DNA from: Leisingera caerulea DSM 24564
Lineage (GTDB): Bacteria > Pseudomonadota > Alphaproteobacteria > Rhodobacterales > Rhodobacteraceae
Assembly (NCBI RefSeq): GCF_000473325.1
Contig: NZ_AXBI01000020.1
Span: forward strand, 496,001 to 560,000
Direction of reading: 5' to 3'
DNA length: 64,000 nt
Numbering within the stretch: the first letter of the stretch is position 1; every line of letters begins with the position of its first letter. The position numbers were made by a program, and so were the translations under genes. Below are positions 52,987 through 62,098 of this stretch, piece by piece. The notes below the pieces were generated by a model that was given only the letters and a program-made list of their open reading frames with translations, did not search any database and was not told the DNA's origin.

Positions 52987-54123
52987 TCAGAGGCGACTTG
53001 GCTTGGGCTTCGGGCGGAGAGAGACGGTCGGAGAGGACCGGCTATCATTGTTTTTCGCATTCTCGGGGGCCTCTTCTTCGATGCCGGCTTTGGCAGAAGA
53101 GCGGTGCGGCGCTGGAGGCACCGGCACAGCGGCGGATACAAGGATCTCACCGCCGCCGGGGGCCGGATCATCGCCTGCAGCTTCGATGGCTGGGATGCCA
53201 TGCTTCAGCGATACAGACTTCCCCTCGACCCGGTCACCGGTTTCGAACGTGACATGCAGGTCGCCGGGTTCAGCGGAAATATCCACTACGCGGCCATAGC
53301 GGCCGACAACCATGCCGGGCTCGACATTGAACCTGGATCCCGGAATTTTGGCGTTGCTCAGGGAGATGGTGCCATCGGGGTTCGCGATCACTTCCCAGCC
53401 CTGCAGGGAGATATCCTTGCCATTGCCGACATCCACCACGCGCGGCGCAGCCGCGCCCGCCTGCCTGGCCATTGAGAGAAGATCTTCCGGAGAAGCGGAT
53501 CCGATACCGTCATCGCTGAGGCTTGGGATGCCCTGCAGGACCGATTGAGACGGCATGGTGGCAGAAGAGGGATCGTTTGCCAGCTGCATCATCAGCGCAA
53601 TGGCCTCGATTTGATCCGGGGACATTGCCGACATGGCGCGGATCGCTTCCGGGGTCAGCCTGAAGCCGCCGGGCTGGCCTTCAGCGGCAACCGGCTTGCG
53701 GTCTGGAACAGCGCTTTCGGCTTCGTCCTTCTGCTGCGGCAGGAAGACGCCATTGTGAAATTGAACCGGTTCGCGCTCGCCGTACTCGTAATCGGCGATG
53801 TACTCGCCGCTGAGCAGGGCTGCGATGCGCTGCTGGTCGATACCGGGCGCGGAGTCGTTCAGGTAGCGGTTCGTGATCTCGGCGCGCAAGAGGTCCAGCA
53901 CAGCCGCATTGGGCTTTTGAGCAGAGCCTGAGGCTTCCTGCGGCAAATCCTCCTCAGGAAGCACAACGGCTGGAACGGCCTCCGCCACAGGGGCGTGCAT
54001 GCTTTCATCGCTGGTCAGAGCGTCCTCATCCGGAAGAATGATTTGAGGCTCAGCTGCCGAAAGGGACGTCCCGCTCAGCAGGGCTGCAAAAACGATGCCG
54101 GAAAACTTGAACTCACGCTTCAT
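52987..54123 (-). CDS. Secreted hypothetical protein in pil operon, 378 aa
   Basis: ATG 54123 gives a signal peptide (KREFKFSGIVFAALLSG); the longer frame overlaps the upstream gene. The middle contains helix-rich low-complexity; the C-terminal half (SLQGWEVIANPDGTISLSNA, then GSRFNVEPGMVVGRYGRV) resembles the periplasmic domain of pilus assembly proteins of the PilP type. It lies 26 bases before the TcpQ gene and probably contributes to the pilus complex. I do not recognise it further. Confidence 0.6.
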   Translation of the reverse strand: MKREFKFSGIVFAALLSGTSLSAAEPQIILPDEDALTSDESMHAPVAEAVPAVVLPEEDLPQEASGSAQKPNAAVLDLLRAEITNRYLNDSAPGIDQQRIAALLSGEYIADYEYGEREPVQFHNGVFLPQQKDEAESAVPDRKPVAAEGQPGGFRLTPEAIRAMSAMSPDQIEAIALMMQLANDPSSATMPSQSVLQGIPSLSDDGIGSASPEDLLSMARQAGAAAPRVVDVGNGKDISLQGWEVIANPDGTISLSNAKIPGSRFNVEPGMVVGRYGRVVDISAEPGDLHVTFETGDRVEGKSVSLKHGIPAIEAAGDDPAPGGGEILVSAAVPVPPAPHRSSAKAGIEEEAPENAKNNDSRSSPTVSLRPKPKPSRL

Positions 54124-54127
54124 TGAC

Positions 54128-54616
54128 TCACCCGTCCTTCTGGTCCGCGGATGTCCGCCGGCGCACATTGCGCACCGAAGCCCCGACTGCCTCGATCCGG
54201 TCGCGGGTGAAGACCTCCTCGACAAGACCATGGCGGGCAAAAACGCCCAGGGACGAAATCACGTTGTAGCGGTAGACTTCGAATTCAGGCGAAATCTGAC
54301 CGGAGAAAATGTCGTCGAGCGCTTCCGGATTGCGGCTGGCCATTTCGATGAGCGCACTCAGGCGCATATCCGCTGGAAGATACGCCATGACGCGCAGGCT
54401 GTTTTGCCTCACGAAGGTTCGGGCGGAGCTGCCGCGGCGGATCATCCTTTGGGCGGACATGATGACGGAAATCATACGCGGCACAGCTGCCGCCGCACCG
54501 CCGCGGCGCGGTGCAGCCCAGGTCTCACGCTGTGTCAGCTCATCGGAAGCACTGATCAGCGCGGTGACCACGGTTTCCGGAAGAGCGCCATTGGTGTTCT
54601 GATTTTCGGAATTCAT
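54128..54616 (-). CDS. Hypothetical protein heading pil operon, 162 aa
   Basis: ATG 54616 follows GGCGG; the longer frame reaches into the promoter. The protein is cytoplasmic, helical and basic (pattern RMISVIMSAQRMIRRGSSAR, then SALIEMASRNPEALDDIF). I do not know a family. It is the first gene of the minus-strand pil operon, 4 bases before the next start. Confidence 0.55.
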   Translation of the reverse strand: MNSENQNTNGALPETVVTALISASDELTQRETWAAPRRGGAAAAVPRMISVIMSAQRMIRRGSSARTFVRQNSLRVMAYLPADMRLSALIEMASRNPEALDDIFSGQISPEFEVYRYNVISSLGVFARHGLVEEVFTRDRIEAVGASVRNVRRRTSADQKDG

Positions 54617-54712
54617 GTTGCCGCCAAAAATTATTCGCAAGAATGTTTTTTCACAGATCCTTGAGCCGTTCAATTTCCGGCAGAGGAGCTCCGTCCGATA
54701 AATGTGGAAAAC

Positions 54713-54797
54713 ACCTCAAGAACACGGATTTCTCACTTCAGGAAATAGTTTAGCCCAATGTTTCAACTTTGGATTTTCGCATATTGGAAACTATGCT
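54713..54797 (+). promoter_or_regulatory. Divergent promoter region: TGTGGAAAA and TTTTCGCA motif
   Basis: Plus strand: TTTGGA (54768-54773), 18 bases, TATGCT (54792-54797); the spacer begins TTTTCGCATAT (motif 54773-54784). A TGTGGAAAA box is at 54713-54721 on the side of the minus-strand pil operon. A weaker TATTCGCAAG is at 54632-54641. Confidence 0.55.
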
Positions 54798-54853
54798 GAG
54801 CCAGCGAAATAACGGCACGGGGCCCTTCGCAGCCCTTCAGCCCGGAGATTGAA

Positions 54854-55336
54854 ATGGACGTAAACCAAGAAGCCGCGAGCGTGCATCTTCACCAGGACAC
54901 CGATCTGCGTGCGCATGTGATCCTGGATGTCGGCTCCAGCATGCCTCACCAGTTCTCGCGGAACGGGCGCACGCTCCCGGCCGCCGTTGCTTTCCAAAGC
55001 CAGGTTCTGGTTCGGGACCTTCTGAAGCTGGGACTGTTTTCGATGAACATCCAGTCCATGGCCGGACTTCAGGATGAAGCGGGCAGTATTCCTGTGTCAT
55101 TCGCCAAGATCCCGGAATCCCTGCTCGGCGTAGGGCTGCACTATGCGATCACTGTCGCGCCGACGGTGCCCGGCGAGGGTGAACCGATAGTGGTGATCGA
55201 TGAGCTGGAGCGCCATGTGCGCCGGCTGGAACGGCACTTTGGGCGGATCGATGTCGACATGAGCCTTGTTGCGCGGGTTGCGGAACATGCGCGTGAGCGT
55301 TCCATCGTCCCCGACCTCGCCCATCAGGAGGGCTGA
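54854..55336 (+). CDS. Hypothetical protein heading dotM operon, 160 aa
   Basis: A GGAGATTGAA ribosome binding site precedes ATG 54854. The 160-aa protein is soluble, with an alpha/beta look (HVILDVGSS, VLVRDLLKLGLFSMNIQSMA) and no known family. It overlaps nothing and is 3 bases before dotM. It is likely a transfer accessory. Confidence 0.6.
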   Translation: MDVNQEAASVHLHQDTDLRAHVILDVGSSMPHQFSRNGRTLPAAVAFQSQVLVRDLLKLGLFSMNIQSMAGLQDEAGSIPVSFAKIPESLLGVGLHYAITVAPTVPGEGEPIVVIDELERHVRRLERHFGRIDVDMSLVARVAEHARERSIVPDLAHQEG

Positions 55337-55339
55337 TGC

Positions 55340-56797
55340 ATGTCCCAGCAGCAACAGCAGCCGGGCGGCGAGGACCAGGAATTCATCAAGCTGGGCATCT
55401 GCCTGCTCATATGCGTGATCATTCTTTGGGGAGTGCTTGCAACCCAGGAGTATCGGCTCAATGCGGTCATTGGTGCTGTAACCTGGGTCCATATCCTCCC
55501 ATTTGCCCTGGCAGGCAAATACGTTCCCTTCCTCGCTGACATCCCCTTCCTTGGGAATTGGCTCTTTGGCCCCGCCATGCAGGCGATGACATTTCTGGAG
55601 CGGGGCGGTTATGCCGTCATGGAGCCCCCTCAGCGCACCGCCATCCTCGCGGCGGGCGGGCGCAGTGCAACGGTCATTTACGGTGCCGTCCTGTCGTGGA
55701 TTGCCGTTCGCGGCAAAGACTTCCGCGTCGACCAGAAGTATCGCACTCTGCACACCCTGGAATCCATGATCCGGGTCCAGTCCGAGGATTGGGTAACCTC
55801 CCGCATTGCGCGGCATGTAAACCCTCTCAAGGGCAAGGAAATCGATGCCCGCCGAATCGCGGAGGCCGTCTCAGGGCGTGCCAATGCCGATACGGCAATG
55901 CCGGGCAATCTGCTGCCCAAGCGGGTCATTATGATGCAGCCCGGCACTTGGAACCGGGCGCTGCGGCCTGAGGAATGGCTGATCAGCAATGGGCTGGCCT
56001 TTGATCCCGACCGCTTCAAGGAGCTGTCCGATCCGGAGCGCAACGCCAAGGTTACGGACTTCGAGTTCAAGGGAAGCTGGGAGCAGCTGGATCTTGAAGA
56101 GATCTCCGAAGTGCTGTCCGTACAGCTCCGCTCCCCCTGGAAAGGACCTGAGCAGCTGCGCCCTTCGCTGCGGGCCGTATATGCTGTCATGGCCCTTTTC
56201 TATGACTATGATATCGACGGCGGCAACAAGCTCCTCAATGAGCTTGCATTGCTTGCAGACGGCACCGGCGTCAGGCGCGGCGGCATGGACTTCGCGATCC
56301 AGTATGAGGCTGGAATGATGGCGAAGGTCGACAAGATTGCCTTGGGCCGTCAGGGCAAGATGCTGGCAAAATGCGCGCAGCACCATGCATGGGTGGAAAG
56401 CGCCTTCCCAACGCTCATGGCAGTGGCACGCAAGGACCGCGGCGTGCTGCCGCCGGCCGCGTTCCTGTGGCTGAAGGTTGAAGACCGGTTGCTCTGGTAC
56501 ATCCTGAACAATGTGGGCAATGATGCTGTGATGGTCGAGGCCGCCGGGGCGATCGCCCACTCGCGCGCTGAAACTCAGATCTCCAAGCCCTTGTTCCGCC
56601 CGGCTGTGTATCAGGCGGCACGGGCGCTGCTCGAAGATTATCTCGACATGACCCCCGAACGGATCGAAAGCCGCCGGGACAAGGCAATCCGCCAGCGCTC
56701 CCCGGGAGACCAGCTCAACATGCTGCGCGATGAGATCATGTTCGGGGATGCGCCTGACCAGGCTGAAGAGCATTTGGACGTTGAGGAAGACGAATGA
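55340..56797 (+). CDS. dotM: DotM/IcmP (TrbA) coupling-complex membrane protein
   Basis: The 485-aa protein has two N-terminal helices (LGICLLICVIILWGVLA, AVIGAVTWVHILPFALA) and the DotM/TrbA signature: HHAWVESAFPTLMAVARKDR, GVLPPAAFLWLKVEDRLLWY and LNNVGNDAVMVEAAGA. DotM binds the coupling ATPase DotL. AGGAGG precedes ATG 55340. It overlaps the prepilin peptidase gene by four bases. Confidence 0.93.
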   Translation: MSQQQQQPGGEDQEFIKLGICLLICVIILWGVLATQEYRLNAVIGAVTWVHILPFALAGKYVPFLADIPFLGNWLFGPAMQAMTFLERGGYAVMEPPQRTAILAAGGRSATVIYGAVLSWIAVRGKDFRVDQKYRTLHTLESMIRVQSEDWVTSRIARHVNPLKGKEIDARRIAEAVSGRANADTAMPGNLLPKRVIMMQPGTWNRALRPEEWLISNGLAFDPDRFKELSDPERNAKVTDFEFKGSWEQLDLEEISEVLSVQLRSPWKGPEQLRPSLRAVYAVMALFYDYDIDGGNKLLNELALLADGTGVRRGGMDFAIQYEAGMMAKVDKIALGRQGKMLAKCAQHHAWVESAFPTLMAVARKDRGVLPPAAFLWLKVEDRLLWYILNNVGNDAVMVEAAGAIAHSRAETQISKPLFRPAVYQAARALLEDYLDMTPERIESRRDKAIRQRSPGDQLNMLRDEIMFGDAPDQAEEHLDVEEDE

Positions 56798-57507
56798 TGC
56801 CAGTTGATCTCTATTACAGCGCGTTTGCCGTATGCATGCTTGTAACCCTTCTGGGGCGGATCGGCGTGCGGATGTCCTCGGCAGGGGAGGAGACGGTCCG
56901 TTTCTGGCCCGCCTGCTTCTTCGCCCTGGCAGGCGGGATGAGCGCTGCAGCACTGCTCATAAAGGACGGCGGCGCCGGCATCACAAGCCTGCCCGGCTTC
57001 CTCATTTCAGTGTCCTTCGCATCCACCCTCTGCCTCGCGGCATTTGTGGACCGTGAGACTTCTTGGGCGCCGGATATTCTGATGGCCATCCTGGCCGCAG
57101 GCGCAGTGGTCCTGGCGTCCCGCTTTCACGGATGGGATCTGAGCCTCATGAGCGCCGCCGCGGCGGGCGCAGGCGGCTTGCTGGCTGTCAATCTCCTCTG
57201 GATGGCTGCCGTGCGCTTGACCGGCTGGATTTGGATCCTGCCGCCGGGAGATATCCTTGGCATATCCATCCCGTTCATCCTTTTCGGAGCCACCCCCTAC
57301 TCGATCGGGATCATGTTTGGGACTGCTGCGCTCTTGGTGCTTTGCCGCAGCTTTGATTGGGTTCACGCCGTGTTTGAGAAGCCAGGGAACGGCGAGAAGG
57401 TCGCCCGGGACATGGATGTGGATATCGCGGATGTGCGAAAAAGCATCCCCTTTCTCTCCGTGTGCCTTCCGGTAGTCTGGGCCGCGCTGCTGATCTATTT
57501 TTGGTGA
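56794..57507 (+). CDS. pilU: Type IV prepilin peptidase-like protein
   Basis: This 237-aa membrane protein has about six hydrophobic helices. Two aspartates sit at the positions of the A24 peptidase active site: Asp86 in AAFVDRETSWAPD and Asp153 in PPGDILG (GxGD-like, first Gly as Pro). The 67-residue gap suits the family. It would process PilS and PilV leaders at RG^Y and RG^S. It overlaps dotM by four bases. The changed GxGD motif leaves some doubt. Confidence 0.75.
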   Translation: MMPVDLYYSAFAVCMLVTLLGRIGVRMSSAGEETVRFWPACFFALAGGMSAAALLIKDGGAGITSLPGFLISVSFASTLCLAAFVDRETSWAPDILMAILAAGAVVLASRFHGWDLSLMSAAAAGAGGLLAVNLLWMAAVRLTGWIWILPPGDILGISIPFILFGATPYSIGIMFGTAALLVLCRSFDWVHAVFEKPGNGEKVARDMDVDIADVRKSIPFLSVCLPVVWAALLIYFW

Positions 57508-57517
57508 GGATGATGCC

Positions 57518-58030
57518 ATGATGTCCCTGATACCAGCCATGCTGGTCGTAACATTCACCATCACCATTGCCTTCGCTTCATTCGGAGAGAGGGCGGTGGA
57601 CGATCGTGGCACGGTGATGGGGTCGAACCTGACCCTTCATCACAAGCAATCCGTTGCCCAGGCAATGGAGGATGGCCGGACATCGGGTTACATCACAAGC
57701 GCACTGGGCGGTCCTTTCCGGCAGATGGGCGACTGGACAACCCAGGTGGTTTCATCCGGGCACCGGACCGTTGTCGTCACTTATCTTCCGGATGGTATCC
57801 AGGGCGCCGAGCAAAGTGCCCTCAAGGCATTTTCAGAGGTGACCCCTCTCAGCTTGCGCAAGCTGCCCGAGAGTTACGCGGGGAACTACAAGTATTCCGA
57901 AACCGGGACCGGAGGCACAATCGGGCGCGGGGATTTCTCAGATATGGTTCTGCCGATCCCGGCAAACGGGCCGGCAATTATCACGGTGATAAATCAGGAT
58001 TACACCGGCCCCGGAGGTCCCGGCGCTTGA
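57518..58030 (+). CDS. pilM: PilM-like pilus protein
   Basis: This 170-aa protein has a single N-terminal membrane helix (SLIPAMLVVTFTITIAFASF). It also has a pattern like IncI PilM: short HHKQSVAQAMEDGRTSGYIT, then ALGGPFRQMGDWTTQVV, then TVVVTYLPDGIQ. PilM is an accessory of thin-pilus formation of unknown mechanism. It is 10 bases after the peptidase gene and just upstream of pilV. Similarity is by eye. Confidence 0.6.
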   Translation: MMSLIPAMLVVTFTITIAFASFGERAVDDRGTVMGSNLTLHHKQSVAQAMEDGRTSGYITSALGGPFRQMGDWTTQVVSSGHRTVVVTYLPDGIQGAEQSALKAFSEVTPLSLRKLPESYAGNYKYSETGTGGTIGRGDFSDMVLPIPANGPAIITVINQDYTGPGGPGA

Positions 58031-58107
58031 GAAACAAGGCTGAATGGCGGGTCATGACGAGCATGCAGGTAAAAAAGGCGTTCTTCGAGGATGCCGGGAG
58101 ACAAAAA

Positions 58108-59712
58108 ATGAAGCACGAAAAAGAAAATGCGGATTTCAAAATCAACACCCAGCGGCAGCGGGGCAGCATGCTGCTGGAAGCGGCGCTCTCGATCTCGGTG
58201 CTTCTCGGTCTGGTCGGCTATGTCGCCCAGGCCAACCAGCAGGAGCTTGAGAAACAGAAACGCGTGATGGTCGCATCGGAGCACGATGTCATCGTCACCG
58301 CGGCCCGCAGCTTTCTGCAGCAGCGCTACCACGATGTGGTGATGGATCTGTTCGATGCTGCCGATACAGGCGGGCAGGGGGTCATGACCTACAGCCTGAG
58401 CGATCTGGCTGATGCCGGCTTCCTGCCTGCGTCCTATTCGGGCGGCATTCTGAAGACGGCCTATGGGCAGGACTATGCGCTTCTCGCCCGCGCAGTTGAC
58501 CGCAGCGACGGCGCCCAGCCGCAGGCAACGATGGGATACGCGGATATGGATCCGCTGGCATCCGGCGAAATCGATGTGGCTCTGACGGATGGAGACCCCT
58601 CCAACGGTGAGCTGGAGATCGAATCCATCCTGGTCTCTCACGGGGGAGACAGCATTCCGATCGGTGCTGCAGGTGATGTCATCGGCCAAATGAAGGCGTC
58701 TTTCGGGGGCTTCGTTGCAGACAGCGATGTGGCCAGCGGCGCCTATGAGAACTTCACGATGGACATCTCCGGGTTCAATGCTCTGCCCGAGTACCCGTCC
58801 CGCGGCCGCTTTGCCAGCGTTGTGTCGCTGTCCAGCTACGGGGTTCTGGGCTCTGAAAGCGGCACGGAGCCCGCCATCGACCCGTTCCTGCGCTGTGACG
58901 GGGTGAGCATCGCCTCGGACGATTACGCAGACTGCATCAGCTCAAACGAGGTCTACACCGACATCGTTCTTCGACCCTTTGACAGCGACAATGACGGTAC
59001 CGCTGACGTGCTTCCCGCGCTTCGCAATGTCACCATGCTGGACTGTGCGGACGGTTCCGGCTCGGGCAATCTGAATGAGTTCACCGTGGACTGTGCGACC
59101 ACCCGCCTGACTGGTGACTTTGTGTCTCTGGGCGACAATGCTGACATCGGCAAAATGACGGTCCGCGCGGATGGCATCGGCTTCGATGGGGACGATGTTC
59201 TGAAACGGCAGAACATCAACGGCACTGACGAAAACATTCTGAATGCCGATCGCCTCACCCTTGCGGGTGTCAATGGCGGCCAGGACTTCTCTGAAGCTGT
59301 TACCTCCAGCCGCGTTGTCCGGGCCCGGGACACCATCGCCAAGCCGTCCTGCCCGGCCACCACGATTGATGGTGCAAACCCCATGGAGCCGCGCATCTAT
59401 GTGACGCCGGCCGCCTATTCGGATCCGCGCGGACGCCCCGTTGTGGGTGTGCGGGCCTTCGCGGAAGATCTCGGCACAGACTGGCGGGTGCGGATGATGA
59501 TCTTCGTGGGGCAGGATTTCTGCACGAACGACCCCTCCAGCCCCATGATGGTCAGCTCCACATCCTTCCGGGCGAACGGTTCACCGATCGGCGGAAACTG
59601 CACGACTTACACCGGTAATGTTGTGGATACCTACCGGGGTGACGGCAGTGCGGACGTCTGGGAGCTGGAAGGTGATTTCGGTGCAGCTGTTGCTCAAACC
59701 CGGTGCTACTGA
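58108..59712 (+). CDS. pilV: PilV-like minor pilin/adhesin
   Basis: ATG 58108 has GGGAG at 7 bases; upstream in-frame starts have none. The leader ends at RG^SMLLE, a type IV prepilin site with Glu at position 5, then a hydrophobic helix (AALSISVLLGLVGY). The long C-terminal region (534 aa total) resembles the shufflon-protein N-domain, with a cysteine-rich tail (KPSCPATTI, QDFCTND, GNCTTYTG). In IncI plasmids PilV tips choose recipient cells. No inverted repeats for a shufflon lie downstream, so one fixed tip is expressed. Confidence 0.8.
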   Translation: MKHEKENADFKINTQRQRGSMLLEAALSISVLLGLVGYVAQANQQELEKQKRVMVASEHDVIVTAARSFLQQRYHDVVMDLFDAADTGGQGVMTYSLSDLADAGFLPASYSGGILKTAYGQDYALLARAVDRSDGAQPQATMGYADMDPLASGEIDVALTDGDPSNGELEIESILVSHGGDSIPIGAAGDVIGQMKASFGGFVADSDVASGAYENFTMDISGFNALPEYPSRGRFASVVSLSSYGVLGSESGTEPAIDPFLRCDGVSIASDDYADCISSNEVYTDIVLRPFDSDNDGTADVLPALRNVTMLDCADGSGSGNLNEFTVDCATTRLTGDFVSLGDNADIGKMTVRADGIGFDGDDVLKRQNINGTDENILNADRLTLAGVNGGQDFSEAVTSSRVVRARDTIAKPSCPATTIDGANPMEPRIYVTPAAYSDPRGRPVVGVRAFAEDLGTDWRVRMMIFVGQDFCTNDPSSPMMVSSTSFRANGSPIGGNCTTYTGNVVDTYRGDGSADVWELEGDFGAAVAQTRCY

Positions 59713-60887
59713 TGTTCGGACGTTCATCCAGCAAACCGCGCCCGGCACCACCAGCGGCAATGCCGCAGGCCGCATCCCGACCACCGGCGCCGCCCGCGGC
59801 GCCGCAACCCCCTGCAGGTGCGGCCGCCAGGCCATCCCAGGGGCTGGCCCCTCAATTGATGCCGGAAGGCGACCTCGCCAAGATCCTGTCTGCCTACAAC
59901 TTCATTGACCTCTACATATCAAACGATCCCCTGGCGCCGATCATGGCTCGCGGACTGAGGGCAGCAACCATCGGCCTGAGCGCTTTCGGCAAGGGGCTCG
60001 TGCGGCTCCCTGAGGTGCTCTACGATGACGCGACACGGCTCTACGAGGTGATCGACCGCAAATGGAAGCATTCCGACTACAAGCGGGAGTTCACAGTCGT
60101 TCACGATGAACGGTCATACCGCTGCGCTCTGATCGCTCCGCCGGATTTCCGGTTTACAGAGGGGCTGGAGCCGTTGCGGGAAAACGAGGTGCGATGGTGT
60201 ATCCGGCAGGTGAGTGGTGCCGCGCCCAGTTTTGAAGAACAGGGTCTGTCCGCAGAAGCCCGGCAGAACATCCAAGACCTGATCATCCGCAGGGGGCTGG
60301 TGATCTGTTCCGGCCCGTTTGCGTCCGGCAAGACGACGCTTGCCTCATCGATCGTGGATCACTGGGTCGCGGAAAGCCGGGACGTTGGCATCACATTGGA
60401 GGATCCGCCGGAAATCCCGCTGGCGCGCGTGACTGAGGACAGGGGCGTGATCTATCAGATCGACCTCATGGACCGCTCGGTCCGCGATGCTATCAAACAC
60501 GCCCGCCGCTGGTCCCCGCGATACGTCTTCCTCGGGGAGGTCAGGACGGGCGACGTTGCGAGCGAGCTGCTGCATATGGCAATCTCTGGGCCGCTTGCCA
60601 TCTGCACGATCCACGCATCCGACCCTGTACAGGCCATCGTGTCGCTCTTCCGCTTCGCATCGTCGGCGATGTCTGAAGATATGGCGAAGGACATGATCTC
60701 CGCAGCTTTGCAGCATGTTTTCCATCAGGAGATGGTGAGCGGGCGGGTGCTGATGAAGCAGGCCAAAATCCATGGCGTCGACAATCACCTCATCCGCTCG
60801 AAGATCAAAGCAGGCAACTTCCGGGGTCTCTACGAGGACTTTGAGCGTCAGGTTATCAACAGCAATAGCCCGGCCAGGGCAGGGTGA
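59712..60887 (+). CDS. PilT/DotB-like retraction ATPase
   Basis: The 391-aa protein has a Pro/Ala-rich start (to about 50). A VirB11/PilT ATPase domain follows: Walker A GPFASGKTT (201-209), Asp box ITLEDPPE (227-234), Walker B YVFLGEVR (271-278) and His box TIHASD. It is distinct from DotB (34821-36095) and lies directly behind pilV (ATG overlaps the TGA), so it is probably the pilus retraction motor. R64-type pil loci are not known to encode such a protein. Confidence 0.85.
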   Translation: MFGRSSSKPRPAPPAAMPQAASRPPAPPAAPQPPAGAAARPSQGLAPQLMPEGDLAKILSAYNFIDLYISNDPLAPIMARGLRAATIGLSAFGKGLVRLPEVLYDDATRLYEVIDRKWKHSDYKREFTVVHDERSYRCALIAPPDFRFTEGLEPLRENEVRWCIRQVSGAAPSFEEQGLSAEARQNIQDLIIRRGLVICSGPFASGKTTLASSIVDHWVAESRDVGITLEDPPEIPLARVTEDRGVIYQIDLMDRSVRDAIKHARRWSPRYVFLGEVRTGDVASELLHMAISGPLAICTIHASDPVQAIVSLFRFASSAMSEDMAKDMISAALQHVFHQEMVSGRVLMKQAKIHGVDNHLIRSKIKAGNFRGLYEDFERQVINSNSPARAG

Positions 60888-60901
60888 TCCGTCGCATGAC
60901 G

Positions 60902-60929
60902 TTGAATTTTCGCAAATGTTGAGTAGACT
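60902..60929 (+). promoter_or_regulatory. Predicted promoter with TTTTCGCA in spacer
   Basis: TTGAAT (60902-60907), 16 bases, TAGACT (60924-60929), 60 bases before ATG 60990; the motif ATTTTCGCAAAT is 60906-60917. A CCCCGCTCAGGGG palindrome follows at 60938-60950. Confidence 0.6.
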
Positions 60930-60989
60930 ATCTGAAACCCCGCTCAGGGGAATTCATCTCCAAGAGTGAGAAAAACGGAGTTTGGCAAC

Positions 60990-62078
60990 ATGAGCCACTG
61001 GAAAACACTGCTTCTCAGCCGTTCAGCCATTGCCGGTGTCATCGCCCTTGGGGCCGGCGTCGCGGCGCCTGTCGGTGCGTCTGCAGAAGACTGGCTGGAT
61101 TCAATCCAGGATTCACGCTGCGCGCCGGAAGATATCGCAGGCATTACAGGCAATGTCCGCAACGCGATCGAGGCATCGGTGCGCCGGGCAGAGATGTCCA
61201 TTCAGGCTCCGACCCCCGTCGGCGATCTGGGCTGCCTCAATGATCTGATGACCGCTCCGCTGGACATCTTCTCCAATGTCGGCGGTCTGCTGGGCAGCCT
61301 TCAGTCCGGCCTTGGCGATATTGCGTCCATGTCGCTCAACCTTGATATCGATGTGTCGGGCATGATTTGCGGATTTGCTGCAAAGAAATTCGCAACACTG
61401 ACGCAGCCGCTGAGCGAGATGGACAAGACAATGTCCGGTTTCGCCTCTCTTGCAGCCAACGCCGACGACCGGATCAACGGGCAGCTGAACTCGGCCTTCT
61501 CTGAAATCACCGACAGCGGCTGGGACAGTTCGGCAAACACCACCTCGACGGCCTCTGGCTATGGCGGCTATTCGGGCATCGTCTCGAGCAGCGACAGCTC
61601 CGGCTATAGCGGCACGATCTCGGACTACACCCTGCCGGATGTGTCGCCCTCCGCGAGCGATGTGGAGGAGGTCACCTACACGGTTGCAAGCACCGTGGTG
61701 AACAATAACTCGGACGCCTGGAACCTCTACAACCAGCGTCTGATGATGGCTCTTGGCCAGTATATCGGCTGCCGTGTTGGCGGACAGCTTGATGGCACGC
61801 AGATCACTGGCACCTACCACGGGTCAGGCACCTGGAATGTCCCCGGCCATATTTCCAGCTGCACATTCAACCCGGGCGCATGGCCCGCGACATTGAGCAG
61901 CGATGACGGCACCACCATCGAAGTCGCGCCCAGCTCGAACTCATCGGGCGGCGCCGCCCGGAATGAGGATGTCGACCGGGAGGGCGGTCAGGACCGCAGC
62001 GCTCCGGCGGCTGCTCAGAATTCATCCCCCGTACCTCAAAACGGCCCCGCAACCATCTGGGACATGCTGGACAAGTAA
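60990..62078 (+). CDS. Secreted hypothetical protein, 362 aa
   Basis: ATG 60990 is 9 bases after GGAG. The precursor has a signal peptide (LLLSRSAIAGVIALGAGVAA) and cysteines in the mature part that could pair (SRCAPED, LGCLND, MICGFA, IGCRVGG, SSCTFN). The middle (about 185-215) is Ser/Gly-rich. Placed between pil and dot genes with its own promoter, it is probably a periplasmic transfer component. No family recognised; IncI TraW/TraX positions suggest one analogue. Confidence 0.6.
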   Translation: MSHWKTLLLSRSAIAGVIALGAGVAAPVGASAEDWLDSIQDSRCAPEDIAGITGNVRNAIEASVRRAEMSIQAPTPVGDLGCLNDLMTAPLDIFSNVGGLLGSLQSGLGDIASMSLNLDIDVSGMICGFAAKKFATLTQPLSEMDKTMSGFASLAANADDRINGQLNSAFSEITDSGWDSSANTTSTASGYGGYSGIVSSSDSSGYSGTISDYTLPDVSPSASDVEEVTYTVASTVVNNNSDAWNLYNQRLMMALGQYIGCRVGGQLDGTQITGTYHGSGTWNVPGHISSCTFNPGAWPATLSSDDGTTIEVAPSSNSSGGAARNEDVDREGGQDRSAPAAAQNSSPVPQNGPATIWDMLDK

Positions 62079-62098
62079 GACCGGGCAAGGAGTAGAAC

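Noticed and set aside
19986..57443. TTTTCGCA-like words at 19986, 32571, 38087, 45468, 47096, 49290, 53048 and 57433
   Set aside because: They fall inside coding sequence away from starts and probably reflect codons, so I did not count them as regulatory.
57518..60887. Shufflon inversion repeats near pilV
   Set aside because: I looked for inverted repeated segments downstream of pilV; the gene ends directly on the next ATPase and no repeated cassettes are present.
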